Shown in pieces: positions 35,483 to 44,259 of a stretch of DNA of 64,000 nucleotides. The position numbers were made by a program, and so were the translations under genes. The number at the start of each line of letters is the position of its first letter. Within the stretch, counting starts at the first letter, position 1. Origin of the DNA: Carnimonas bestiolae (GTDB lineage: Bacteria; Pseudomonadota; Gammaproteobacteria; Pseudomonadales; Halomonadaceae); the NCBI RefSeq assembly GCF_051251125.1, contig NZ_JBPCZL010000001.1; one strand, 5' to 3'. Below the pieces are notes generated by a model. It was not told the origin of the DNA. It worked only from the letters and a program-made list of their open reading frames with translations, and searched no databases.

Positions 35483-36127
35483 TTACTTCGATACCAGGAC
35501 GACGCGTTTCAGCTTGGACAAGAAACTCATTTTCCAGTTTTTCTCCCAATGATGAACGGCATAGGTCGACTCAGTGATATCCGCCACCATTAGTTGCTTT
35601 ACCGCCTTCGTCTCATCGTAGGGGTTATAGGGATAAAAGTATGTTTCGGGATAGCAGGTCACTTCCTGAGAGCGCTTGAGCCCCTCGTTGGCAAGCTCTG
35701 GAGCAATTAAAAAAGGCTTGTTCTGGCGGAAGCGCTCTTCCATGAGCGTCATGCAGCAACGCACGAAAGGATCACCAGGCTCGGCACCCACTACGGCGCT
35801 ATTAAGGCGATTTTTAGCTTCGTAACCAAGGAAACAGCGATTATCGAGCAGAGGATCGAAGGATCTGACTACCTCGATATCGACATCCAGATAAATGCCC
35901 CCATGTTGCGACAGCACAAAATAGCGAGCGTAGTCGCTGGCAAAGGCATATTGCTTTTTCTCCAGCAACTTCCATGACAAAGCGGCCTCACGAGGCAGGT
36001 TGTCTTCATTCCAGAGAATAATTTCATACTCTGGCAAATGGCGCTGCCAGCTCTGAATACATCTTTCAATCAGTGCGCTTTTCGGGTTGTTGCCAAACCA
36101 GATGTAATGAATTTTTTTAGGAATCAT
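35483..36127 (-). CDS. GT32 glycosyltransferase (DxD type)
   Basis: This short (214 residues) GT-A transferase of the capsular-polysaccharide/Och1-like GT32 family has the start MIPKKIHYIWFGNNP, ALSWKLL and SDYARYFVLSQHGGIYLDVDIEVV, with the metal-binding D81-V-D83. It probably transfers a hexose within the repeat unit. It is the first gene of the polymer operon and 12 bases before wzx. The ATG at 36127 is chosen; a TTG three codons upstream is also open. Confidence 0.85.
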   Translation of the reverse strand: MIPKKIHYIWFGNNPKSALIERCIQSWQRHLPEYEIILWNEDNLPREAALSWKLLEKKQYAFASDYARYFVLSQHGGIYLDVDIEVVRSFDPLLDNRCFLGYEAKNRLNSAVVGAEPGDPFVRCCMTLMEERFRQNKPFLIAPELANEGLKRSQEVTCYPETYFYPYNPYDETKAVKQLMVADITESTYAVHHWEKNWKMSFLSKLKRVVLVSK

Positions 36128-36339
36128 TGTATTCAACTTATAGTTACAACCAGTGTCTTAAGACGTTCCCGGCGCTTTGGAGTTAAGAGCTTCCTTGCAC
36201 TTATCAGGACCACATCCGAAGAGCCAAGTCACGTAATGCCCATTCAGGCTCACTGGAAATACACGGTCTTTGCAAAAGGTAGACAATATTTTACAGCATC
36301 CTCCGCTTAGCCGCTGCGTTCATCCTTAGCCAAATATAA

Positions 36340-36364
36340 AAAGCCGCACCCTAAGTGCGGCTTT
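36340..36364 (-). terminator. Terminator after glyA
   Basis: On the minus strand AAAGCCGCAC-TTAGG-GTGCGGCTTTTTATATT forms a 10-bp hairpin with a T run 30 bases past the glyA stop. Confidence 0.85.
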
Positions 36365-36396
36365 CCGCAGGTTACTTTTAGTAGATAGCGTGCGGC

Positions 36397-37659
36397 TTAG
36401 CTATAAACCGGCAGGCGTTTGCACACTTCAGCAACCTTCGCTTTAACCTGCTCCTCTGCAGCAGCACTGTCTCCACCCGCGAGGGCATCGAGCACGTCGC
36501 AGATCCAGCCGGCCAACAATTTGCACTCTTCTTCGCCAAAGCCACGCGTTGTTACTGCGGGTGTACCAATACGCAACCCTGAGGTAACAAACGGGCTTTG
36601 CGGATCGTTGGGTACTGCGTTCTTGTTCACGGTGATGTGGGCGCGGCCCAGCGCGGCATCGGCATCCTTACCAGTGATGCCCTGTTTCACCAGCGATAGC
36701 AGGAACAAGTGGTCCTCGGTGCCGCCTGATACCACGTCGTAGCCACGCTCGAGAAACACAGCGGCCATTGCTTTGGCGTTTTTGACTACCTGACGCTGAT
36801 ATACCTTGAACTCTGGCTCGAGAGCTTCCTTGAAGCACACCGCCTTGGCTGCCACGACATGCATGAGCGGGCCGCCCTGCTGCCCCGGGAACACCGCTGA
36901 GTTCAGCTTCTTGTACAAATCGGCATCGCCCGCTGCTGAGAGAATCAGCCCGCCGCGAGGACCGCGCAGCGTTTTATGCGTTGTGGTGGTAACCACATGG
37001 GCATGCGGTAGAGGGCTGGGATATTCGCCGGCGGCAATCAGGCCTGCCACGTGGGCCATATCAACGAAGAACCATGCGCCCACTGCGTCGGCGATTTCGC
37101 GCATACGCGCCCAATCCACAATCTGGGAGTAGGCCGAGAAGCCGGCAATGATCAGCTTCGGCTGGTGTTCCTTGGCTAGCGCTTCGATTTCGTCGTAATC
37201 AATCAGCCCTTCATCGTTCAGGCCATACTGGATCGACTTGTAGTGTTTGCCAGAAAAGCTGGGCTTGGCACCGTGGGTCAGGTGACCGCCTGCGTCCAGG
37301 CTCATGCCGATTATGGTATCCCCTGGCGTTACTAGCGCCTGGAATACCGCGGCATTGGCCTGAGAGCCGGAGTGCGGCTGAACGTTGGCATAGTCGGCAC
37401 CGAACAATTCGCACGCGCGACGAATCGCCAGCTCTTCGGCGACATCGACGAATTCACAACCGCCGTAGTAGCGCTTACCGGGATACCCTTCTGCGTACTT
37501 GTTGGTTAGCTGACTACCTTGCGCTTCCATTACCCGCGGGCTGGTGTAGTTTTCCGACGCAATCAGCTCGATATGATCTTCCTGTCGCTGAACTTCGTTG
37601 TGGATGGCGTTAAGAAGATCGTCATCGTAGCCCGCAATAGTCATGTCGCGTGTGAACAT
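36397..37659 (-). CDS. glyA: Serine hydroxymethyltransferase
   Basis: GlyA converts serine and tetrahydrofolate to glycine and 5,10-methylene-tetrahydrofolate, using PLP. The 420-residue protein shows IELIASENYTSPRV, NKYAEGYPGKRYYGGCE, VQPHSGSQANAAV and the PLP lysine in VTTTTHKTLRGPRGG (about residue 229). It is a stand-alone gene here. In many relatives glyA lies just upstream of nrdR-ribD, which in this window is 20 kb away. GAGGAA precedes the ATG. Confidence 0.98.
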   Translation of the reverse strand: MFTRDMTIAGYDDDLLNAIHNEVQRQEDHIELIASENYTSPRVMEAQGSQLTNKYAEGYPGKRYYGGCEFVDVAEELAIRRACELFGADYANVQPHSGSQANAAVFQALVTPGDTIIGMSLDAGGHLTHGAKPSFSGKHYKSIQYGLNDEGLIDYDEIEALAKEHQPKLIIAGFSAYSQIVDWARMREIADAVGAWFFVDMAHVAGLIAAGEYPSPLPHAHVVTTTTHKTLRGPRGGLILSAAGDADLYKKLNSAVFPGQQGGPLMHVVAAKAVCFKEALEPEFKVYQRQVVKNAKAMAAVFLERGYDVVSGGTEDHLFLLSLVKQGITGKDADAALGRAHITVNKNAVPNDPQSPFVTSGLRIGTPAVTTRGFGEEECKLLAGWICDVLDALAGGDSAAAEEQVKAKVAEVCKRLPVYS

Positions 37660-38000
37660 GCAGATTCCTCAAGATAGCAAATGAAAAACGAGGTGATCGG
37701 AACGCTGCCAGCACGCACTCCAACCAACATCGTCTGTCGCTACCAGAAGCCAACACGAGGGCCCTGAGATACCGATGAGCGAGTTCGAAAAGAGAGGGTG
37801 TACAGCCAATTTCCAGCAGAAATCGAATTATTGCCATGATACCGCAGAGCGCCAGCGTTTACAGCAGCCTTGTGCTGTACTCGTGCCGTTGGCGGCGGAA
37901 CCATATTGAAATGAAAAGGTCGAAAAATCAGACTTGAACATGGAGGGTGCTGGCCAACGCGCGGCCGGCATCAGGCCCCCATCCAATTAGAGGGACCGAT
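37660..38000. other. Divergent intergenic region, glyA / small membrane protein
   Basis: It must carry the glyA promoter. I see no glycine riboswitch core and no clear regulator site. Short frames here lack ribosome sites. Confidence 0.5.
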
Positions 38001-38303
38001 ATGCGTTCGCCCAATGTCACGACCGAAAAGCGATACCGATGGTTGCAGCGAGCCCACCGCCAGCTAACAAAAGTGGCTTTGGCCTTTTCGATACTGGCAA
38101 TCACCATGGCAATCATCGTTGGTCCTTATACTCAGGCAGGCCAACACCTTTCCCACCACATCAATCACATCGTTGCGAGCATCGCCCCGGTAACTACCAG
38201 CGATGACGGTGGAGGCACATCGCGACAGATAATCGCCGACGTAGCAAGCCACCACTCTACCCCTGCTGCACCATCGGCCCCGCCCCGCAAGACACCCGTC
38301 TAA
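38001..38303 (+). CDS. Small single-span membrane protein, unknown
   Basis: I do not recognise this 100-residue product. A basic N-terminus (RYRWLQRAHRQ) precedes one hydrophobic segment (VALAFSILAITMAIIVGPY, about residues 24-43). A His/Ser/Pro-rich tail follows and probably faces the periplasm. The ATG at 38001 has GAGGGA upstream; an ATG at 37947 in the same frame lacks a site. A strong hairpin follows the gene, which supports it being expressed. It could be a short anchored envelope protein. Confidence 0.55.
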   Translation: MRSPNVTTEKRYRWLQRAHRQLTKVALAFSILAITMAIIVGPYTQAGQHLSHHINHIVASIAPVTTSDDGGGTSRQIIADVASHHSTPAAPSAPPRKTPV

Positions 38304-38361
38304 ACACTGAACCTTAACACTAAGAAATTCACGTGCACGCGCAGCGCCTTCTACTAAATAC

Positions 38362-38397
38362 AAAGCCGTCGTGATGGCGAAACATCACGACGGCTTT
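38362..38397. terminator. Strong hairpin terminator
   Basis: AAAGCCGTCGTGATG and CATCACGACGGCTTT are perfect 15-base arms around a short GCGAAA loop. It lies between the small membrane protein gene and the convergent 227-residue membrane protein gene. The T run is short in both directions. Confidence 0.7.
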
Positions 38398-38478
38398 GAT
38401 ACCACGGCAGCAACTACCGACTCGAAACAGCGGCGTACCAGCTTACTGCGTTAGCCTGGCAGACACCCGGCTTCTCTT

Positions 38479-39144
38479 TTATGACTCGGTTTGACGGCGT
38501 AACTTGCGCGATAGCAGCGTGAATTCAATAGTGGAGAAGAACATCAGAAGATAGCCAAGTGACTCCGAGCACTCTTCAACCGCATCCTTGACGACACGCA
38601 GGTAATGATCGCCTAGCGCGGCTTCCCACATAACGCTTCTTCCCAACAGCCGCGAAAACACGTAAGTCGCCAACACGCCTGAAAGAAACATGCCAAACGC
38701 GCGAGTGTTGAAATAGATACGCATCTCAGCGAACAGCGTCGAGCGCTGGACAAAGGTGTAGTAAAGCGTGCCTGCGCCAAGCACCAGCACTGGCCATTTC
38801 CAAAAGCCATGGGAAATGGAATCGAGGAAGTAGTCGTTTTCACGTATCAGCGATGCCAGCAAAAACATGGCGACGATCATCGCCCCAACCGGAAATACCT
38901 GAAAGCGCTTGCGAGCCGCGAGCATAATCACTGCCGACACGCCCAGCACCAAGCTCTGCGAGAATTCGGTGAAGGAAAACTCCGAGAATTTCCAGTCAGC
39001 AGAAACATCGCGCGTGGCGTCCCACAGCATGCCTTCGCAATATCCGAATACAATGGCTATATAAATGACAACGCGCAGTAAAACGCTTCCGCACTCCGCA
39101 CTGGACAGCGGAGAGATATGGCTTTTAAGAGGTTTGACAGACAT
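38479..39144 (-). CDS. Integral membrane protein, unknown
   Basis: This 221-residue protein has about six membrane spans (for example VVIYIAIVFGYC, SLVLGVSAVIMLAA, VGAMIVAMFLLASL, WPVLVLGAGTLYYTF, MFLSGVLATYVFSRLL) and a cytoplasmic C-tail LSRKLRRQTES. An ECSESLGYLLMFFSTIEF stretch near the end recalls small conserved membrane proteins of unknown role. The ATG at 39144 is preferred over a TTG at 39162. Divergent to zntB, with no operon partner. I cannot assign a function. Confidence 0.7.
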   Translation of the reverse strand: MSVKPLKSHISPLSSAECGSVLLRVVIYIAIVFGYCEGMLWDATRDVSADWKFSEFSFTEFSQSLVLGVSAVIMLAARKRFQVFPVGAMIVAMFLLASLIRENDYFLDSISHGFWKWPVLVLGAGTLYYTFVQRSTLFAEMRIYFNTRAFGMFLSGVLATYVFSRLLGRSVMWEAALGDHYLRVVKDAVEECSESLGYLLMFFSTIEFTLLSRKLRRQTES

Positions 39145-39312
39145 GGCGATTGACTTCAACAAGGTTGGGTGGCTGACTTCAGGTCACGCACTTCAATGAC
39201 GGGGCGTATTTTGCCATAACCTGAAGGTTTCGGGGCAATCTGATGCCACTCCACGCTTAAGAAAGCCGCAATCCCTCATTGCTGGCATCACCGTACACTC
39301 AGGCACTTCCCT

Positions 39313-40317
39313 ATGACGCAAGAAGCTACCACCGCTCTGATTACCGCCATGCGCCTCGATCAGTCAGGAGGCGCCACATCGCTATCAATGGACGAGCTCG
39401 AACGTGTATGGCAAAACGACGAAGGTCTCTTGTGGATGCACCTGGACTTTCGCCAAGCCAACATTCAGCAGCTACTTTCTACCCTTGCCGAGCTGGACTC
39501 AGCGGTTATCGATGCGCTTCTGGAAGAGGAAGTGCGCCCTCGCGTTGCTCGATTCCCGGGCGGTTTGGTCACTACCCTGCGGGGCGTTAACGTTAACCCC
39601 GGTAGCGAGCCCGACAAGCTGATATCGCTGCGCGCCTGGCTGACCCCAAATCGTTTGGTTACCCTGCGCCGGAAGCCGCTTGATGTCGTGCAGCAAGTAC
39701 GCGACGAATTCACGCAGCATCAAGGCGCGACTAACCTCACCGGAATTCTGGCACGCATTGCCGACAACCTTGTCGACCAAACCGGTACTCTACTTGCGCA
39801 AATGAATCAGTCGCTGGCGCAGCACGAGGAGGCGATGCTTAACGACAGCAGCGTAACGACACGCATGCTGGCGCAGCTAAGGCGCCCGATGATCATGCTT
39901 AATCGCTTTATTCAGCCGCAATATGACTGCCTGAATCGATTGGGCGATGCCTCTTTGCAGCTCGATGAAGCGAATCGCATTACCTTCCGCGAATCTGCCA
40001 ACCATCTCTCGCGCTATCTGGAAGATCTAAAAGCGATGCAAGATCGCGCGCTGATGCTTCAGGAGCAGATCTGGAGCATGCACAGCGATCGACTCAACAG
40101 CCGGATGTACCTGATTTCGGTGATTACAGTGCTGTTTATGCCGCTAACCTTCCTGACTGGGCTACTCGGCGTAAACGTTGGCGGCATTCCAGGCGCAAGC
40201 AATGCACATGGCTTTTTATGGGTATTGGTGATTTGCCTGAGCATTAGTCTATTACTAACGCTTGGCATTGTGGGCTTTCGGCAACTGCGCCGGCGACGCT
40301 ATCGTGGCGGCAGCTAG
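39313..40317 (+). CDS. zntB: CorA-family zinc transporter ZntB
   Basis: This 334-residue protein has a long cytoplasmic domain (RVARFPGGLVTTLRGVNVNPG, LRAWLTPNRLVTLRR, a coiled NLVDQTGTLLAQMNQSLAQHEEAM region) and two C-terminal membrane helices. The pore signature reads GVNVGGIPG, the ZntB form of the CorA GMN motif. ZntB moves Zn2+ across the inner membrane. The C-tail RQLRRRRYRGGS is strongly basic. Confidence 0.92.
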   Translation: MTQEATTALITAMRLDQSGGATSLSMDELERVWQNDEGLLWMHLDFRQANIQQLLSTLAELDSAVIDALLEEEVRPRVARFPGGLVTTLRGVNVNPGSEPDKLISLRAWLTPNRLVTLRRKPLDVVQQVRDEFTQHQGATNLTGILARIADNLVDQTGTLLAQMNQSLAQHEEAMLNDSSVTTRMLAQLRRPMIMLNRFIQPQYDCLNRLGDASLQLDEANRITFRESANHLSRYLEDLKAMQDRALMLQEQIWSMHSDRLNSRMYLISVITVLFMPLTFLTGLLGVNVGGIPGASNAHGFLWVLVICLSISLLLTLGIVGFRQLRRRRYRGGS

Positions 40318-40363
40318 TGTCGCTAGCTGCTTACCTGCGGCACGGTCGCGCCATCTGTTTCGA

Positions 40364-40639
40364 TCACGAGTGATCGCGGTCGACGTGGCCTAAATCGCGC
40401 TCGGGATCCAGGTGATCTCTTACCAAACGCTTCAATGCCTTGATCTCCGGGAAGCCGCCATCGCGCACGCGCTCCCATAGGATCTCCTGGTCCAGCCGAA
40501 TTTCGAAACGACCGCCATGGCTGGGCGCCAGGGCAACTTCTTCCAGCGATTCACCGAAAGTTTGCAGAAGCTCCTGCGCATACCAGCCCGCCCGCAGTAA
40601 CCACCGACATCCGGTACAATAATAAATGGTGACCTTCAT
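40364..40639 (-). CDS. SelW/SelT/Rdx-family protein
   Basis: This 91-residue thioredoxin-like protein has the redox motif CTGCRW near the N-terminus (MKVTIYYCTGCRWLLRAGWYAQELL) and the conserved GRFEIRLDQEILWERVRDGGFPEIKALKRLVRD. Bacterial Rdx proteins have Cys-x-x-Cys in place of the selenocysteine motif; a redox role is likely but undefined. The ATG at 40639 is placed after a GAGGG site; a GTG two codons upstream is possible. Confidence 0.9.
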   Translation of the reverse strand: MKVTIYYCTGCRWLLRAGWYAQELLQTFGESLEEVALAPSHGGRFEIRLDQEILWERVRDGGFPEIKALKRLVRDHLDPERDLGHVDRDHS

Positions 40640-41082
40640 CAGCACCCTCGCCTATTAACCACTTTTGATTTAATACCCACCCCAGCGCCCTTCGACACTG
40701 GCACCTGCAGCTTCCTCCCCCAAGGATCATCGATCAACCCTGCTATCCGCCCTTCGCCTCGGTTATCCGCAGTGCTCTTGGCCCACTTTTTCGGACTTGA
40801 ATCGAATCTCCATAATTCAACCAGACAAAATGCTTGTCAGCCAAATTCAACGGCGCTATATAGCGCTTTAAATGAGCACAACATTTCATCCATGGGGTGC
40901 TTATTGATCACTGGCTGGCGTACAACGATAGACAAGTGCTCCTTGTACAGAGGCCAGAATCTGTAAAGGCGTTACCGATTGTGCCAATACATCGGTAGCT
41001 GAAAACTTGTTGTTTGGAAGAGCACTAAGCACCGCGACAACGCTTTAAGCGCTCTCCAAATTGGCCTGATGAGAGGTGTATC
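40640..41082. other. Intergenic region before the PA3496-like gene
   Basis: About 440 bases without a convincing gene. It contains TACCGAT...ATCGGTA (40973-40979 with 40991-40997) and ACAAG...CTTGT near 40932-40946, both short inverted repeats. These could belong to a regulated promoter or an unannotated small RNA; nothing stronger is visible. Confidence 0.45.
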
Positions 41083-41274
41083 GTGAGCTCAGAACATTAC
41101 TCGACTGACATCGAAATCGAAGAAGAAGAATTCGATGCCGTCAATGATGAAGAATTTTCCCCTAAAACACGCACTAAAAGCGATTCTGATACGCGTCGTA
41201 GAGTAGAAGCGTTATTGGAAGAGCGTCGTCTCAAACAGCTAATCGACGACTGGGACGATTGGGACGAGCAATAA
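41083..41274 (+). CDS. PA3496-like small acidic protein
   Basis: This 63-residue protein has an acidic N-terminal half (IEIEEEEFDAVNDEEF), a central TRRRVEALLEERRLKQLIDDW helix and an acidic end DDWDEQ. This resembles the Pseudomonas PA3496 family of putative envelope-integrity proteins. The start is a GTG with GAGAGG upstream. The resemblance is from memory of the pattern, so function is uncertain. Confidence 0.72.
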   Translation: MSSEHYSTDIEIEEEEFDAVNDEEFSPKTRTKSDSDTRRRVEALLEERRLKQLIDDWDDWDEQ

Positions 41275-41499
41275 ACGCTCGCATCAACACGTTCGCACCA
41301 CCAACAACGATTGCAGGAGGCGCTCGCGTCTCCTCTTTCTGTTTTCAGTGCTATATCGATCACTTCTACTCTGGTTAATTGCTGCTTCCCTCTTTATCAT
41401 CTCGCCTATATCGAGCCGCCGTCAGGCTAGCTCCTTTCACGCAATGGCGTTGGTAGCGACCGCTATCGACCATCCAATAGAAGAGGCATATCCCCCGCT

Positions 41500-43161
41500 A
41501 TGGCGCAATACGTTTACTCGATGAACAGGGTCGGTAAAACCGTTCCTCCCAAGCGCGAAATCCTCAAAGACATCTCGCTCTCCTTCTTCCCGGGCGCGAA
41601 AATTGGCGTTCTTGGCCTCAACGGCTCAGGCAAGTCGTCGCTACTGCGTATTATGGCGGGCGTCGATACCGAATATAACGGTGAAGCCGTCCCGATGGCA
41701 GGCATCAACGTCGGCTATCTGCCCCAGGAACCCGAGCTTGATGACAGCAAAAACGTGCGCGAAACGGTCGAGGAAGCGCTGGGAGAGGTCAAGAATGCTC
41801 AGGCTGAGCTCGACAAGGTCTACGCCGCCTACGCAGAACCCGACGCCGATTTCGACGCGCTAGCGGCAAAACAGGCGAAGCTGGAAAACATCATCGAAGC
41901 CGCCGACGCACACAATCTTGAGCGCAAGCTCGACGTCGCTGCCGAAGCGCTGCGTCTGCCGCCCTGGGAGGCACGCGTAGGCAACCTATCGGGAGGCGAG
42001 CGCCGCCGTGTGGCATTGTGTCGGCTGTTGCTCTCTAATCCCGATATGCTGCTGCTGGACGAGCCAACCAACCACCTTGACGCTGAGTCAGTCGGCTGGC
42101 TGGAACGCTTCCTGGTGGAGTACCCCGGCACCGTTGTCGCCGTCACCCACGATCGCTACTTCCTGGATAACGCAGCGGGCTGGATTCTCGAGCTCGACCG
42201 CGGACGCGGTATCCCCTTCGAAGGCAACTACTCCGACTGGCTGGAAGCGAAAGAGCAGCGCCTTACTCAAGAAGCCAAGCAAGAAGCCTCTCATCAGAAA
42301 GCCATCAAGCAGGAGCTTGAATGGGTACGTCAGGGCGCCAAAGGGCGTCAGGCCAAGAACAAGGCACGTCTGGCGCGCTTCGAAGAGATGCAATCGAACG
42401 AATTCCAGACCCGTAATGAGACCAACGAAATCTATATTCCGCCTGGTCCTCGTCTGGGCGACAAGGTCATCGAATTCCACAACGTTGGCAAGCGATTCGA
42501 TGGCAAACTGCTGTTTGAAGATCTTTCTTTCACCGTCCCCAAAGGCGCGATTGTCGGTATCGTCGGCGGTAACGGCGCGGGCAAATCAACGCTTCTGAAG
42601 CTGGTCAACGGTACAGAACAACCTGACGCTGGCGACGTCGTGCTCGGTGATACGGTCAAGATTGCCTATGTCGAGCAGCTTCGCGATGCGCTCGACAATA
42701 ACCAGACGGTATGGGAAGCGGTATCCGATGGTCAGGATATTCTGAACATCAACGGCTACGAAACGTCGTCACGCGCTTACGTAGGCCGCTTCAACTTCAA
42801 GGGCAACGACCAGCAGAAATTTCTCAAGGACTTGTCAGGCGGTGAGCGCGGCCGCTTGCAGCTGGCTCAAACGCTCAAGCAAGGCGCCAACGTGCTGCTG
42901 CTCGACGAACCGTCCAACGATTTGGACGTCGAGACACTGCGCGCGCTCGAAGAAGCACTGCTTGCCTTCCCGGGCTGTGCCATGGTGATCAGCCACGATC
43001 GTTGGTTCCTGGATCGTGTAGCAACGCACATTCTCGCTTATGAAGGGGACTCGAAAGTGGTCTTCTTCGAAGGATCGTACAGCGAATATGAAGCGGATTA
43101 TCACAAGCGCGTAGGCAGCGACACGCCCAAGAAAGTGAAGTACAAACGCATCGATGCTTGA
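41500..43161 (+). CDS. ettA: Energy-dependent translational throttle protein EttA (ABC-F)
   Basis: This 553-residue ABC-F ATPase binds the ribosomal E site and gates early elongation according to energy state. It has two ATPase domains in tandem: GLNGSGKSS with LSGGERRR and LLLDEPTNHLD, then GGNGAGKST with LSGGERGRLQ and LLLDEPSNDLD. Between them lie the arm and the basic linker (WVRQGAKGRQAKNKARLARFEEM). There is no membrane domain. The start MAQYVYSMNRVGK is typical. A strong terminator follows. Confidence 0.97.
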   Translation: MAQYVYSMNRVGKTVPPKREILKDISLSFFPGAKIGVLGLNGSGKSSLLRIMAGVDTEYNGEAVPMAGINVGYLPQEPELDDSKNVRETVEEALGEVKNAQAELDKVYAAYAEPDADFDALAAKQAKLENIIEAADAHNLERKLDVAAEALRLPPWEARVGNLSGGERRRVALCRLLLSNPDMLLLDEPTNHLDAESVGWLERFLVEYPGTVVAVTHDRYFLDNAAGWILELDRGRGIPFEGNYSDWLEAKEQRLTQEAKQEASHQKAIKQELEWVRQGAKGRQAKNKARLARFEEMQSNEFQTRNETNEIYIPPGPRLGDKVIEFHNVGKRFDGKLLFEDLSFTVPKGAIVGIVGGNGAGKSTLLKLVNGTEQPDAGDVVLGDTVKIAYVEQLRDALDNNQTVWEAVSDGQDILNINGYETSSRAYVGRFNFKGNDQQKFLKDLSGGERGRLQLAQTLKQGANVLLLDEPSNDLDVETLRALEEALLAFPGCAMVISHDRWFLDRVATHILAYEGDSKVVFFEGSYSEYEADYHKRVGSDTPKKVKYKRIDA

Positions 43162-43185
43162 TGCACAGCGGCGGATAGCCACATA

Positions 43186-43224
43186 AAAAGCGCGGGGCTG
43201 AAGATTCAGCCCCGCGCTTTTTTA
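43186..43224. terminator. Bidirectional terminator after ettA
   Basis: AAAGCGCGGGGCTGA and TCAGCCCCGCGCTTT are perfect arms around AGAT, with an A tract on the left and a T tract on the right. It sits between ettA and the convergent nuclease gene. Confidence 0.92.
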
Positions 43225-43257
43225 TTCACGAGGAGGTACGGTGACGAAGACTTTGCC

Positions 43258-44184
43258 CTATTCGAAACGCAACGCGTTTATCTGTTTGACGCTAAGTTCA
43301 GTAATAAACGCAATACGTTCATCCGAGAAGTTGGTTTGCAGCAACAGGTTACGAGCGATTCGAAGCTGGCTTTCAATTCTGCCCGCCTGATGGTCCTGCT
43401 CTTGCCACACCTGCCACAACTTTTTCTCCGCTGCCAACATGTTATATACCTCGCTCAGTTCAACAAGAGGCCGCCATATATCATCGTCATAATGTTTCAG
43501 CCAATTAGGTAGAAGCGCCCGCTTTAACCATTGAGCAAAGCTGCGTCTTAAGCTGTCTTCCGCTTGCAGCGAAGGATGCTCGATAAGCTTGCCCAACCAG
43601 TGCAGCAGCACCTCTCGGTCGCTGTACTGCGCAAGCCGAAAGATCAACGCCACCAGATTACCTGACAGTGAATTACTGCACCCATCAAGATGCGCCACTA
43701 CCGCTTGCTGATCAAGTAAAACGTAGCGTTGCGATGGGCAGAATTCAGCGAGCTGTGGCGTAGTCACATCGAATAGCTGTCGCGTATCGATAGCGCCTGT
43801 CCACGGCGCCCTACCGGTGTATATGACCAACGCAATAATGGGTGCCAGCCCGGAGCTCCCCGCCGCCTTGCGTTGTTTCACCAGTTGCTGACTTAGCAGT
43901 GCCGTGTAGGTCGTCATGCGCAGTGCCATGTGAGCATCGATGGTGCTTTGAAACTCGATGACCAGGTACAGGCTTAGCGCCCCGTCCGAGTGGCAAAGAC
44001 GCCATATCACGTCCGAGTGACGCTGCTGCAGTGCATCGCTGACGAAACTGGCGCTAACGCACTCCTCGGCGGAGAAATTCAGGGCGGCATCCACCGCAGG
44101 GGAAAGGAAACCGCCGATCAAGTGCGCTACCACCGTAGGCTCACTGAACAGCAGTTTGTACACGCTATCGTAGGAAATACGCAT
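43258..44184 (-). CDS. Rpn-family recombination-promoting nuclease (PD-(D/E)XK)
   Basis: This 308-residue protein of the Rpn/'putative transposase YhgA-like' family starts with YDSVYKLLFSEPTVVAHLIGGFL, where the family has YDxxFKxLFS. It has a PD-(D/E)xK core in RHSDVIWRL...LYLVIEFQS, and C-terminal helices with LAAEKKLWQVWQEQDHQAGRIE...ARNLLL. RpnA of E. coli is a DNA endonuclease that raises RecA-independent recombination; some Rpn proteins act in phage defence or toxin-antitoxin-like pairs. No inverted repeats flank it, so it is not an insertion sequence here. It is isolated between ettA and a lipid A acyltransferase gene. Confidence 0.9.
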   Translation of the reverse strand: MRISYDSVYKLLFSEPTVVAHLIGGFLSPAVDAALNFSAEECVSASFVSDALQQRHSDVIWRLCHSDGALSLYLVIEFQSTIDAHMALRMTTYTALLSQQLVKQRKAAGSSGLAPIIALVIYTGRAPWTGAIDTRQLFDVTTPQLAEFCPSQRYVLLDQQAVVAHLDGCSNSLSGNLVALIFRLAQYSDREVLLHWLGKLIEHPSLQAEDSLRRSFAQWLKRALLPNWLKHYDDDIWRPLVELSEVYNMLAAEKKLWQVWQEQDHQAGRIESQLRIARNLLLQTNFSDERIAFITELSVKQINALRFE

Positions 44185-44259
44185 GTCGCTCGGCTCTGCG
44201 CGGGGAAACGCTCCTCTTATCGGCCGAGGTTGGTGCTGATTAATGGCGTGACGCTCTAA

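Noticed and set aside
36128..36396. JUMPstart/ops element before the polymer operon
   Set aside because: No GGCGGTAG-like ops core is visible upstream of the GT32 gene.
37660..38000. Glycine riboswitch upstream of glyA
   Set aside because: Conserved tandem-aptamer cores are not visible, and glyA is on the opposite strand with ordinary leader sequence.
43258..44184. Insertion sequence suggested by the 'putative transposase' label of Rpn proteins
   Set aside because: No terminal inverted repeats or target duplications flank the gene, and Rpn proteins are nucleases rather than IS transposases.
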